Below, piece by piece: positions 1-7,466 of a stretch of 32,796 nt of DNA. Position 1 is the first letter of the stretch. The number at the start of each line of letters is the position of its first letter. Both the position numbers and the translations under genes were made by a program. The stretch comes from Bradyrhizobium sp. ORS 375 (GTDB lineage Bacteria; Pseudomonadota; Alphaproteobacteria; Rhizobiales; Xanthobacteraceae). The notes beneath the pieces were generated by a model. The model had not been told where the DNA came from. It did not search any database and saw only the letters and a list, made by a program, of their open reading frames with translations. The stretch covers positions 1 to 32,796 of the forward strand of contig NZ_CAFI01000131.1 in NCBI RefSeq assembly GCF_000239775.1. The letters are read 5' to 3'.

Positions 1-89
1 ACCACAAGGGGAGAGGGCGCAGCCATCGGCGCCGGCAGACTACCTAGTACGCTGCTAACTCAAATCATAACAAAACAGGGAGAACGCCA

Positions 90-1178
90 ATGAAAGCCGC
101 CGTGCTGATGGAGGTCAACAAGCCGCTCGTGATCGAGGACATCAGCGTGCCCAAGCCGGGTCCGCGCGAGGTGCTGATCCGCACGGCGGTCGCCGGGCTC
201 TGTCATTCCGATCTGCACTTCATCGAAGGTTTGTATCCGCATCCGCTGCCGGCGGTGCTCGGCCACGAGTCCGCTGGGATCGTCGAGCAGGTCGGCTCCG
301 ACGTTACCTATGTGAAGCCGGGCGATCACGTGGTCACCTGTCTCTCGGTGTTCTGCGGCACCTGCGACAATTGCACCACGGGACGGCCGGTGCTGTGCAC
401 CGACACCACGGTGAAGATGCCGCCCGGCGCCTCCAACCGGCTGTCCTGGGGACGGAGCGAGAAGCTGCACCAGTTTCTCAACCTGTCCTCCTTCGCCGAG
501 CAGATGCTGGTGCACGAGAACGCGATCGTGAAGATCCGACAGGACATGCCGCTGGAGCTGGCCGCGCTGATCGGCTGCGGCGTCATCACCGGCTACGGCG
601 CGGTGGTGAACACGGCACGCGTCACCGCAGGCGAGACCGTCGCGGTGATCGGCTGCGGCGGCGTCGGCATGGCGGCGATCAACGGCGCCGAGATCGCGGG
701 CGCGGGGCGCATCATCGCCATCGACACCAACCCCGCCAAGCTGCAGCTCGCGACCAAGCTCGGCGCCACTGACATCATCAATCCCGCCGACGGCGACGTG
801 GTGGCGCAGGTACGCGAGTTGACCAAGGGCGGCGTGCATCACGCCTTCGAGGTGCTGGGACGCAAGGAGACCGCCGAGCAGGCCTTCGCGATGCTGGCGC
901 CGGGCGGCACCGCCACCATCGTCGGCATGATTCCGTTCGGCCAAAAGATCGAGCTGCACGGCTTCGACTTCCTGCGCGAGCGCCGCATCCAGGGCTCGTC
1001 GATGGGCTCCAACCACTTCCGCGTCGACATGCCCCGCCTCGTCGAATTCTACCTGCGCGGCAAGCTGCACCTGGAGGATTGGATCTCGGCGAAGCTGAAG
1101 CTGTCGGAGATCAACGAGGGTTTTGCCAACATGAAGGCCGGGAAGACGCTGCGCAGCGTGATCATGTTCGATGCGTGA
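90..1178 (+). CDS. Zinc-dependent alcohol dehydrogenase (MDR family, AdhC-like)
   Basis: Predicted cytosolic NAD(P)-dependent alcohol/aldehyde oxidoreductase, 362 residues, full length for the medium-chain dehydrogenase family. Catalytic zinc ligands are C38 (in GLCHSD), H59-E60 (LGHES) and C163 (IGCG). The structural zinc lobe has C89, C92, C95 and C103. The Rossmann motif GCGGVG is at 188-193, and an aspartate ends the second strand (IAIDTN), which favours NAD over NADP. The start is ATG with GGGAGA about 6 nt upstream. The substrate cannot be read from the sequence. It is followed by a palindromic repeat and then the convergent amidase, so it looks monocistronic here, although the left edge of the window hides anything upstream. 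Family is certain; physiological role is unknown. Confidence 0.9.
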   Translation: MKAAVLMEVNKPLVIEDISVPKPGPREVLIRTAVAGLCHSDLHFIEGLYPHPLPAVLGHESAGIVEQVGSDVTYVKPGDHVVTCLSVFCGTCDNCTTGRPVLCTDTTVKMPPGASNRLSWGRSEKLHQFLNLSSFAEQMLVHENAIVKIRQDMPLELAALIGCGVITGYGAVVNTARVTAGETVAVIGCGGVGMAAINGAEIAGAGRIIAIDTNPAKLQLATKLGATDIINPADGDVVAQVRELTKGGVHHAFEVLGRKETAEQAFAMLAPGGTATIVGMIPFGQKIELHGFDFLRERRIQGSSMGSNHFRVDMPRLVEFYLRGKLHLEDWISAKLKLSEINEGFANMKAGKTLRSVIMFDA

Positions 1179-1208
1179 GAGGCAGAGGCGGTCGCTGCAC
1201 ACACAGCT

Positions 1209-1324
1209 GTCGTCCCGGCCTTGAGCCGGGACCCATACCGCGGAATCGATCGAGTTAGCTCAACTACGAGTCATCGTCTCACCACGGCCGGTGATTATGG
1301 GTCCCGGCTCAAGGCCGGGACGAC
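1209..1324. repeat. Palindromic intergenic repeat A (GTCGTCCCGGC family)
   Basis: 116-bp element between the convergent ends of the alcohol dehydrogenase and amidase genes. Each end is itself a hairpin: GTCCCGGC-cttga-GCCGGGAC (1212-1232) and GTCCCGGC-tcaag-GCCGGGAC (1301-1321). The two ends are also inverted copies of each other (GTCGTCCCGG...CCGGGACGAC). The same ends recur at 7331, 9034 and 11976. It could act as a bidirectional terminator, but the family resemblance points to a dispersed repeat. Confidence 0.9.
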
Positions 1325-1363
1325 TGCGGTGGTTAAGGCCCGTGACCGCGTCCCTGACGTCAA

Positions 1364-2833
1364 CTAATCCGCAAACATCGGCGGCGGCGTGAAGCCGCCG
1401 AATTCGCGTTCGATCAGTTCGGCGAGCTTGAGCGGCGTGCGGTCTTCGAGGAAGGGGCCGACGATCTGCACGCCGACCGGCAAACCATCAGCAAGACCGA
1501 GGGGGATCGCGGTCGCGGGCAGGCCAGGCAGCGTGGCGACGCCCGGCCAGGCCAATTGATCATTGTAGTCGTGCTCCACTCCATCGATGCTGATGCGGCG
1601 TTGGGTCTGATCCGGCGAGTGGTCATGCGGAAACGCCGGCGTCGGCATGATCGGGCAGATCACCGCATCGAACTGCGTGAACAGCCCTCGCCATTGCGCG
1701 CGCAGCCCGAAGCGGGCGTTGCTGGCCTGCACCCAGTCACGGTGGCTGAGCGCGATGCCGCGCAGGCGCTCGGCGGCGAGGCTCGCGGCCTCTTTCGGCA
1801 GTTGCGCGGCCGCCTGGACGGCGCCGGCATGGACGTCCGGCGGCATGGTCGCGCCGAGAAAGCCGAGCAGCAGGCGCATGTAGAGCCGGCTCGAGCCGGC
1901 AAAGTCCGGCAGCAATGGACTCGCTCTCGAAACATTCACGCCGGCCTTCGTGAGATCGGCCGCGAGCCGCTCGATCGCGCCGCGCACGGCCGTGTCGGTC
2001 GGCAGCAGCGGATCGCTCGCCACGACCAGCACGCGGTAGTCCTGCAGCCGCGTGTGCCGCGGCGGCGGCAGTTCCAGCCGATACGCCTGGCCGGCTTCGA
2101 TCGGGTCCGGTCCTGCCATCACGTCGAGCAGCAAGGATAGATCCGCGGCCGAGCGCGCCATCGGGCCGACCACGGCGAGGTCCGCCTCGTTCGGAAGCGG
2201 CGGGAATGGCGGCGGCGTGTGGCCGCGCGTCGGCACGAGACCATAGGTCGGCTTGTGCGCGGTGACGCCGCAATGAAACGCCGGCACGCGCAGCGAGCCG
2301 CCGATGTCGGAGCCGAGCGACAGCGCGCCGTAGCCTGCGGCCAGCGCCGCGGCCGAGCCGCCGGAGGAGCCGCCCGGCGTACGGCCGAGATGATACGGAT
2401 TGTTGGTGGTGCCGTAGATGTCGTTGTAGCTCTGCCAGTCGCCGAGCCCGATCGGCACGTTGGTCTTGCCGAGCACGACGCCGCCGGCGTCCTTCACGCG
2501 CGTCACCGTCAACGCATCCTCGGCGGCGAGGAAGTTCTTCTGCTGCGGAAAGCCCCAGGTCGTCGCCAGCCCGGCAACGTTGAAGGACTCCTTCACGGTC
2601 AGCGGCAAGCCGAGCAGCGGCCCGCGCTCGCCACGTGCAAGCCGCTCGTCGGCGCCGCGGGCGGCCTGCAGCGCGCGGTCGAAATCGCGCACGCAGACGG
2701 CGTTGATCTTGTCGTCATGTCTGGTGATGCGGTCGATGGCGAGCTGCGTCAGCTCCACCGACGAGATCTCGCGATGCGCCAAGGCTTTCGCCGTTTCGAC
2801 GGCGTTTGCGAACGTCCATTGCGATCCGGTCAA
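1364..2833 (-). CDS. Amidase signature family hydrolase
   Basis: 489-residue serine hydrolase of the amidase signature family (GatA/FAAH fold), cleaving an unidentified carboxamide. The Ser-cisSer-Lys triad is visible: K81 (LTVKES), S156 (PGGSSGGS) and S180 (DIGGSLR). The K-to-S spacings of 75 and 24 residues equal those of the characterised FAAH triad. The start is a TTG with AGGGAG about 7 nt upstream; I see no in-frame ATG nearby. No GatB or GatC partner is present, so a tRNA amidotransferase role is unlikely. It is the last of three co-directional minus-strand genes (mbfA, cytochrome b561, amidase), but the 81-bp gap to b561 and the unrelated functions do not argue strongly for one operon. 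Confidence 0.88.
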   Translation of the reverse strand: MTGSQWTFANAVETAKALAHREISSVELTQLAIDRITRHDDKINAVCVRDFDRALQAARGADERLARGERGPLLGLPLTVKESFNVAGLATTWGFPQQKNFLAAEDALTVTRVKDAGGVVLGKTNVPIGLGDWQSYNDIYGTTNNPYHLGRTPGGSSGGSAAALAAGYGALSLGSDIGGSLRVPAFHCGVTAHKPTYGLVPTRGHTPPPFPPLPNEADLAVVGPMARSAADLSLLLDVMAGPDPIEAGQAYRLELPPPRHTRLQDYRVLVVASDPLLPTDTAVRGAIERLAADLTKAGVNVSRASPLLPDFAGSSRLYMRLLLGFLGATMPPDVHAGAVQAAAQLPKEAASLAAERLRGIALSHRDWVQASNARFGLRAQWRGLFTQFDAVICPIMPTPAFPHDHSPDQTQRRISIDGVEHDYNDQLAWPGVATLPGLPATAIPLGLADGLPVGVQIVGPFLEDRTPLKLAELIEREFGGFTPPPMFAD

Positions 2834-2914
2834 GGTCCTGCTCCCTGTGTGCGTGCAGGTCCTTTTCTACCTCAGGCTGATGGCGGGCGCTTGACCGATA
2901 TTGCGCTGTCGCGA

Positions 2915-3445
2915 CTAGCCCGGCAACATGCGCTGCATGACGCGGTCGCGGTAGACGAAGATGTGCGCCAGCGCCGCGCCGACATGAGCCACGATCAGGA
3001 TCAGCAGCAGCCACTCAGCCGCCTGATGCAGTCCGTCGATGGCGCGGTTGCCGGCCGGATTGCGCGCCGCCAGCATCGGCAGCTGGAACAGGTAAAAATA
3101 CGACACGCTCCAGCCGCGGTAGGAAGCGAACAGCCAGCCGGTGATCGTCGTGGCCATCACCATCACATAAAGCATCCAGTGCACCGCCTCCGAGCTCAGC
3201 CGCTGCCATGGCGGCAGCGAGCTCTCCGGCGCCACCGGATGGGTGAGGCGCCAGACGAAGCGCACCACGATCAGCGCGAGGATGGTCAAGCCGAATGAGA
3301 TATGCAGGATCATCGGCGTGCCCGGCGGCGTGTTGGCGTGCAGGTCGGGCATCAGCCAGCCGATCGGATATTGGATGGCGAGCAGTGCCACCACCAGCCA
3401 GTGCAGGATCTTCGCGGGCGTGCCGTAGTGCAGGCGTGGTGTCAT
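2915..3445 (-). CDS. Cytochrome b561 family di-haem membrane protein
   Basis: 176-residue integral membrane b-type cytochrome, four predicted transmembrane helices (about 12-32, 45-65, 86-106, 142-164). This family usually transfers electrons from quinol to a periplasmic acceptor. Candidate haem-ligating histidines lie in the helices: H15 (KILHW), H48 (ILHISFG), H89 (AVHWMLY), H154 and H161 (AHVGAALAH). I chose the ATG at 3445 because GGAAGG lies 6 nt upstream; an upstream TTG at 3478 is less convincing. It follows mbfA on the same strand with a 72-bp gap. Its redox partner is not evident from the neighbourhood. Confidence 0.85.
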   Translation of the reverse strand: MTPRLHYGTPAKILHWLVVALLAIQYPIGWLMPDLHANTPPGTPMILHISFGLTILALIVVRFVWRLTHPVAPESSLPPWQRLSSEAVHWMLYVMVMATTITGWLFASYRGWSVSYFYLFQLPMLAARNPAGNRAIDGLHQAAEWLLLILIVAHVGAALAHIFVYRDRVMQRMLPG

Positions 3446-3517
3446 GACGAGCCTTCCGTTGCGATCGGTTTGGCGCAATCAGTATCGCGGCTGGAAGTTC
3501 CGCCCGCCGTCACCATG

Positions 3518-4489
3518 CTAGGCCGCGCCGATCAGTATTCCCACCCCCAGCACGATGATGCCGCCGAGCACGATCTGGAACACCGCCTGCAGGAACGGCG
3601 TGTCCATGTAGCGCGCGCGGATATAGGCGATCGCCCATAGCTCGAAGAATACGACGAGACACGCGATGGCGGTCGCGATCCAGAACGCATTGGTCCAGGA
3701 GTCCGGGACCAGGTACGGCATCGTATGGCCAAGACCGCCGAGCGTCGTCATCGCACCGCAGACGGCGCCGCGCAGCCACGGTGAGCCGCGGCCGGTCAGC
3801 GAGCCGTCGTCTGACAGCGCCTCGGCAAAGCCCATGCTGATGCCGGCGCCGATCGAGGCGGCGAGGCCGACGAGGAAGGTCTGGAAGTTCTGATGCGTCG
3901 CGAAGGCGGCCGCGAACAGCGGCGCCAAGGTCGACACCGAGCCATCCATCAGGCCGGCGAGGCCGGGCTGAACGTATTGCAGCACGAACACGCGCCGCCG
4001 CGTCTCGTCCTCCTTGTGACGCACGTCGGGGCTGAGAATCTCGTCGGTCAGCTTCGCCGCAACCTGCTCGTGGCCCTTCTCGGCCAGCGCGAGATCCCCG
4101 AGCAGCCGGCGCACGCCGACGTCCTTGGCCTGCTCGGCGGCCTTCGCATAGAAGCGCTCGGCCTCGAACTCCATCGTGCCGACCTCCTTGCGGATGGCGT
4201 CGAGCGACAGGTTCTTGGTCAGCCAGATCGGCCGGCGCTGCATGAAGCCCTTGACGTTCTCGCGCCGGATCGGCGGCAGGTTCTTGCCGAAGCGCTCCTC
4301 GTAAAGTTCGAGCAGCATGTGGCGATGGCCCTTCTCCTCCTCGGCCATCTGCTCGAACAGTTTCGCCGAATCCGGATACCGCTCCGCGAGGTCCTCCGCG
4401 AAGCTCATGTAGATGCGGCCGTCTTCCTCTTCGGCCGAGATCGCGATTGCCAGGATCTCGCGCTCGGTGAGGTCGGCGAAATTCTTCAT
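3518..4489 (-). CDS. mbfA: Membrane-bound ferritin-like iron exporter MbfA
   Basis: 323 residues with an N-terminal ferritin/rubrerythrin-like domain (about 8-155) and a C-terminal VIT1/CCC1-type membrane domain (about 170-323). The ferritin-like half shows paired acidic/histidine motifs typical of a di-iron site: EEED at 20-23, EEEKGH, EFEAERFY and EKGHEQ. The membrane half has small-residue-rich helices (SIGAGISMGFAEALSD) as in vacuolar iron transporters. In Bradyrhizobium and Agrobacterium MbfA exports iron under high-iron and acid/peroxide stress and is repressed by Irr. Here a perfect ICE-like dyad sits on the promoter at 4527-4545. The start ATG has GGGGA about 7 nt upstream. Identification rests on architecture plus the regulatory site. 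Confidence 0.93.
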   Translation of the reverse strand: MKNFADLTEREILAIAISAEEEDGRIYMSFAEDLAERYPDSAKLFEQMAEEEKGHRHMLLELYEERFGKNLPPIRRENVKGFMQRRPIWLTKNLSLDAIRKEVGTMEFEAERFYAKAAEQAKDVGVRRLLGDLALAEKGHEQVAAKLTDEILSPDVRHKEDETRRRVFVLQYVQPGLAGLMDGSVSTLAPLFAAAFATHQNFQTFLVGLAASIGAGISMGFAEALSDDGSLTGRGSPWLRGAVCGAMTTLGGLGHTMPYLVPDSWTNAFWIATAIACLVVFFELWAIAYIRARYMDTPFLQAVFQIVLGGIIVLGVGILIGAA

Positions 4490-4526
4490 TCCAAAGTCCC
4501 CGGATTTCCGTTCTCAACATTCGAGT

Positions 4527-4545
4527 GTTTAGAACGTTTCTAAAC
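4527..4545 (-). promoter_or_regulatory. Irr-type iron control element (ICE) upstream of mbfA
   Basis: Perfect 8-bp dyad GTTTAGAA-CGT-TTCTAAAC, matching the published Irr/ICE pattern (TTTRGAA...TTCYAAA) at all but one spacer position. It lies directly downstream of the -10 box, over the expected transcription start, 38 bp before the mbfA ATG. This is where a repressor would block initiation. Confidence 0.88.
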
Positions 4546-4574
4546 TGTATATGGATTTGCCGCAGCGCGGTCAA
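4546..4574 (-). promoter_or_regulatory. mbfA promoter (TTGACC-N17-TATACA)
   Basis: On the minus strand a -35 TTGACC (4569-4574) and a -10 TATACA (4546-4551) are separated by exactly 17 bp. The ICE dyad follows immediately. This is the strongest housekeeping-sigma promoter I can see in the window. Confidence 0.75.
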
Positions 4575-4690
4575 ACTGCTGCCGCGCCGTGGGCGCGAAA
4601 CATTTCGTGAGGTCGCATTCAGGCCCCAGTCAGGGAACCCCTGGGCAAATTCACCGTTCGCGTTTCCGCTTGGCTACCTAAGGAGTTCCA

Positions 4691-5413
4691 ATGACCAGCG
4701 TCAAATACAGGCTGAATGACCCCGGACTGGCGCCGCGCCGCACCAGGATGGACATTCCGGGCTGGGCGGGCGAGCGGCAGCCGCGCGCGAATGGCTCGCA
4801 CGAGCAGGTCTGGCACTGCGTGCCGTTCTCCGAAGGCGCGCAATACGGCATCGAGCTGTTCTATCCGTATGATTTTGAGCTGCAGGTCACGACGCGCGAC
4901 GGCAAGCTTGAACTGTCTGGCGACTGGGGCGAGCCGCCGAGCCCGAGTCTGCAATGGCCGCCGTTCCGCAACTTCGGCGATGCGTTCTTCACCTATCAGA
5001 TCCTGCTCGACCTCAAGGTGCCTCCGGGCTTTGCGATCCGCACCGAGCCACATCCGCGCTTCTACACCGATCGCACCGATACCTGCCCGATCGCGGTGCC
5101 GGCGCTGGTGCGCAATTTCTGGCCGATGCTGTTCTTCTGCGTGTTCAAGGCGCCAGCGGAGGGGCGCACCCACATCTTCCGTCCGGGCGAGCCGTTCGCG
5201 CAGGTGATCGTGATTCCCGAGGAGGCCAACTTCACGGTCGAGCCGATGAGCCCAGACGAGGCCGCCGAGCGCGAGCTGCAGTCGCGGCGAATCCATGCCA
5301 GCCGTCCCGTGCTCGCCAAGGAGACCGAATGGGTATCGAGCACCGACACGGTGTTCGACGGCACCTATCGCCACCTGCATCGCGCGGCCAAGGAGAAGGC
5401 GCGCAAGTCCTGA
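4691..5413 (+). CDS. Uncharacterised protein, DUF6065-like
   Basis: 240-residue soluble protein without signal peptide or membrane segment. The layout resembles the DUF6065 family as I remember it: an early W-x-C-x-P-F segment (VWHCVPFSEG, about 41-50), an F-G-D-A-F-F-T-Y strand, a PPGF turn followed by R-x-E-P, and a late RPGEPFAQV motif (about 164-172). The function of that family is not known. The tail (about 185-240) is charged and likely helical. The start ATG has AAGGAG 6 nt upstream. It is transcribed away from mbfA, and the 201-bp shared gap contains the ICE dyad, so Irr influence is possible but unproven. The family name is tentative; the coding call is firm. Confidence 0.8.
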   Translation: MTSVKYRLNDPGLAPRRTRMDIPGWAGERQPRANGSHEQVWHCVPFSEGAQYGIELFYPYDFELQVTTRDGKLELSGDWGEPPSPSLQWPPFRNFGDAFFTYQILLDLKVPPGFAIRTEPHPRFYTDRTDTCPIAVPALVRNFWPMLFFCVFKAPAEGRTHIFRPGEPFAQVIVIPEEANFTVEPMSPDEAAERELQSRRIHASRPVLAKETEWVSSTDTVFDGTYRHLHRAAKEKARKS

Positions 5414-5483
5414 GACCCGCGCCAAAGGAAAGCAGGACGATCGCATACGATCCTGGAAGTTTGCGCTCTCCTCTCTCCGCGTC

Positions 5484-5567
5484 GTCATGGCCGGGCCTGT
5501 CCCGGCCATCCACGTCGTTCAGCACGCTCCGAACGACGTGGATGCCCGGGACAAGCCCGGGCATGAC
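5484..5567. repeat. Palindromic intergenic repeat B (GTCATGGCCGGG family)
   Basis: 84-bp inverted repeat: arms of about 37 bp (GTCATGGCCGGGCCTGTCCC... and its near-complement ending GGGCATGAC) around a 10-nt loop, with a few mismatches. It lies between the convergent DUF6065-like gene and the His-rich gene. It is a different family from the CCCGGC and CCGGGG repeats elsewhere in the window. Confidence 0.85.
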
Positions 5568-5675
5568 GGAGTAACAAGCTGCAGCCTTGCGATGCGGCAG
5601 CACCTGTTCAGCGCTTCCTCAAACGACAGGGCGCCGACCTCATGGTCAGCGCCCTCGGCATTCACCTGGCGACGA

Positions 5676-6062
5676 TCAATAGCGATCGTAGTACCAGTGG
5701 TGATGGTGATGATGGTGGTGGTGGTGGTAGTACCGGCGCGGCACCACATACACCCGCGGGCCGTAGCCGTAGCCATAGCCAGGGCCGTAGCCATAGCCGC
5801 GCCAGTAGCCATGGTGATGGTGGTGATGATGATGGTGGTGATGATACCACTGCGCCAGCTGCACCTTCGGCTCGGTCGCCTGAGGTGCCTGCTCGTCGAG
5901 CGCCTGCAGCACCACGGCGGCATTCGGAATCGGCTCGAGCAGATCGGCGTAGGAATTGGCCTTCAGCACGTCGGCCGGCGCTGGCGCCGCTGACGCCTGC
6001 GCCGTGCCGAGCGCGCCGACAGCGGCGACCGCGCCAAGCAAGCCTGCGATCTTCTTATCCAT
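5676..6062 (-). CDS. Secreted histidine-rich protein with two poly-His tracts
   Basis: 128-residue exported protein. The N-terminus MDKKIAGLLGAVAAVGALG followed by AQASA-AP is a typical Sec signal peptide with likely cleavage near residue 26. A short conserved-looking segment (about 30-68) precedes a low-complexity half. That half has a run of 11 consecutive histidines, a Gly-Tyr repeat stretch (GYGYGPGYGYGYGP), and a second run of 10 histidines ending WYYDRY. The histidine codons mix CAT and CAC, so the tracts are not simple triplet expansion. Binding of Ni, Zn, Cu or Co in the periplasm is the natural inference. I chose the ATG at 6062 because AGGAG is 7 nt upstream; the upstream MRIRRKL start lacks this. 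No metal transporter is adjacent. Confidence 0.85.
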   Translation of the reverse strand: MDKKIAGLLGAVAAVGALGTAQASAAPAPADVLKANSYADLLEPIPNAAVVLQALDEQAPQATEPKVQLAQWYHHHHHHHHHHHGYWRGYGYGPGYGYGYGPRVYVVPRRYYHHHHHHHHHHWYYDRY

Positions 6063-6159
6063 CAATTTTCTCCTGATGCGCATCGCCCGGATGCCAAAAC
6101 GTCGCAGCCCGAATTTTCGTTCCTCGATTCGCCTGATTAGGTCGCAACAGCGTCCGAAA

Positions 6160-7314
6160 TCAGGCTGTCGATTTGTTCAGGAACGTGAACAGGAGCTCGT
6201 TCACTCGTTCATATTGCTCCTGCTGCACCCAATGACCAGCACGATCGATCAGCTCGCACAGGATCATGTTGGTGCAGACTCGGGATTGCATCGCTTCAAT
6301 CACGCCGGGCCGTTGGTAGATGCCCCAGTCTTGCAGGCCGGAGATGAATGCAGACGGAACGTCGATGGTGCGATCCGACCACGTCTGCAATTCCGCGTCG
6401 AACAGGCCTGACGTGCCGCAGCGATACCATTGCAGGCCGCCCTGGAAGCCGTTCCGTTCATATTCGGCGGTGTAGACGGCGAGCTCATGGTCCGGCAGCC
6501 AGCGATTGGCGGCAATCGCTGCCGAGTCAGGCATGACGCCGGCGACGGTCTCGGCCATCGTCTTATCGAGATCCATGACGTAGTAGGTCGGCAGCTTTGC
6601 CAGCTCGGTCGCGGTCCATGCCTGCAGCGGATGCGGCTTGTTGTCCGGCCAATCCGCGCTCTTGTGGTGATAGTAGGCGCGCAAGAAGGCATGCAGGCCC
6701 TGCGGCGCGCGATGCATGTCCGCATTGGCCTCTCGCGTCGAGTAGTACCATTGATAGTGCTTGCGTGGCCGCGGCAGGGCCGCAAGCTCGCGGTGCACGG
6801 GGTCATCGGGCGGGACGAGAGGATGGTCGGCGGTGTCGAACGGCGCCGCCGGCGGACCCGGGAACGGCGCGCTCATCATCACGACCGATCGAAACACATC
6901 CGGGCGGATCACCGCGCACCACGCCGCGACCGGGCTGCCGAAATCATGGCCGATGACCGCGGCAACATGGCGATGGCCGAAGGCATAGACGACACCGAGC
7001 GCATCGCGCACGAGGTTGGTGAAGCGAAACGGCGCGAGATCGCCATCGTAATCCGAGCTCCACCCGGTGGTCCGGCCATAGCCGCGCTGGTCCGGCGCGA
7101 GCACGTGATAGCCCGCCGCCGCCAGCGCCGGCATCACCTTGCGCCAGCTGTAGGCGAGCTCGGGAAAGCCATGCAGCAGCAGCACGCAGGGCCGGCCGGG
7201 CGTCTCGAACCCGGCTTCGAGCACGTGCATGCGCAGCCCGTTGATGCCGTCGACGTAGCGCGAGCGGATGGTGGAGGGAAGAGGAAGCGGGGGCAGTGAG
7301 GAAGGAAAGACCAT
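6160..7314 (-). CDS. Alpha/beta hydrolase, epoxide hydrolase-like
   Basis: 384-residue alpha/beta hydrolase. The oxyanion motif HGFPE is at 48-52. The nucleophile elbow is GHDFGS with D124, and the late catalytic histidine is H361 in RAGHWVQQEQ. An aspartate nucleophile together with HGxP is the signature of soluble epoxide hydrolases (haloalkane dehalogenases share the Asp). The cap region contains several tyrosines that could supply the epoxide-activating pair. The start is placed at ATG 7314 (GAGGG 5 nt upstream). An open frame continues upstream but reads into palindromic repeat C, so I reject the longer form. It lies downstream of the acyl-CoA synthetase on the same strand, separated by repeat C. 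Confidence 0.85.
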   Translation of the reverse strand: MVFPSSLPPLPLPSTIRSRYVDGINGLRMHVLEAGFETPGRPCVLLLHGFPELAYSWRKVMPALAAAGYHVLAPDQRGYGRTTGWSSDYDGDLAPFRFTNLVRDALGVVYAFGHRHVAAVIGHDFGSPVAAWCAVIRPDVFRSVVMMSAPFPGPPAAPFDTADHPLVPPDDPVHRELAALPRPRKHYQWYYSTREANADMHRAPQGLHAFLRAYYHHKSADWPDNKPHPLQAWTATELAKLPTYYVMDLDKTMAETVAGVMPDSAAIAANRWLPDHELAVYTAEYERNGFQGGLQWYRCGTSGLFDAELQTWSDRTIDVPSAFISGLQDWGIYQRPGVIEAMQSRVCTNMILCELIDRAGHWVQQEQYERVNELLFTFLNKSTA

Positions 7315-7330
7315 CGCGGCCCTCATCAGT

Positions 7331-7451
7331 GTCGTCCCGGCGAACGCCGGGACCCATAACCACAGGATAACGTAGTGATGCGCGCTGGCAGCTCCAGCCT
7401 TCGCAAAACTTGCGACGGTGGCTATGGGTCCCGGCTCAAGGCCGGGACGAC
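7331..7451. repeat. Palindromic intergenic repeat C (GTCGTCCCGGC family)
   Basis: 121 bp between acyl-CoA synthetase and the epoxide-hydrolase-like gene. Left hairpin GTCCCGGC-gaac-GCCGGGAC, right hairpin GTCCCGGC-tcaag-GCCGGGAC, outer ends GTCGTCC / GGACGAC. It has the same design as repeats A, D and E, with an unrelated middle segment. Confidence 0.88.
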
Positions 7452-7466
7452 ACCGTTGGTTGGGGC

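Noticed and set aside
1-89. End of an upstream gene at the left edge
   Set aside because: Frames are open but too short to judge; no motif or stop/ribosome-site arrangement allows a call.
5484-5567. Repeat B as a plain rho-independent terminator
   Set aside because: No T run follows the stem on either strand, and its form fits a dispersed palindromic repeat; a secondary role in transcript ending is not excluded.
5642-5880. Plus-strand Ser/Gly/Asp-rich frame (repeated GDGDDGG) as a calcium-binding repeat protein
   Set aside because: It is the complement of the poly-His codons of the secreted protein, which has a signal peptide and ribosome site on the minus strand.
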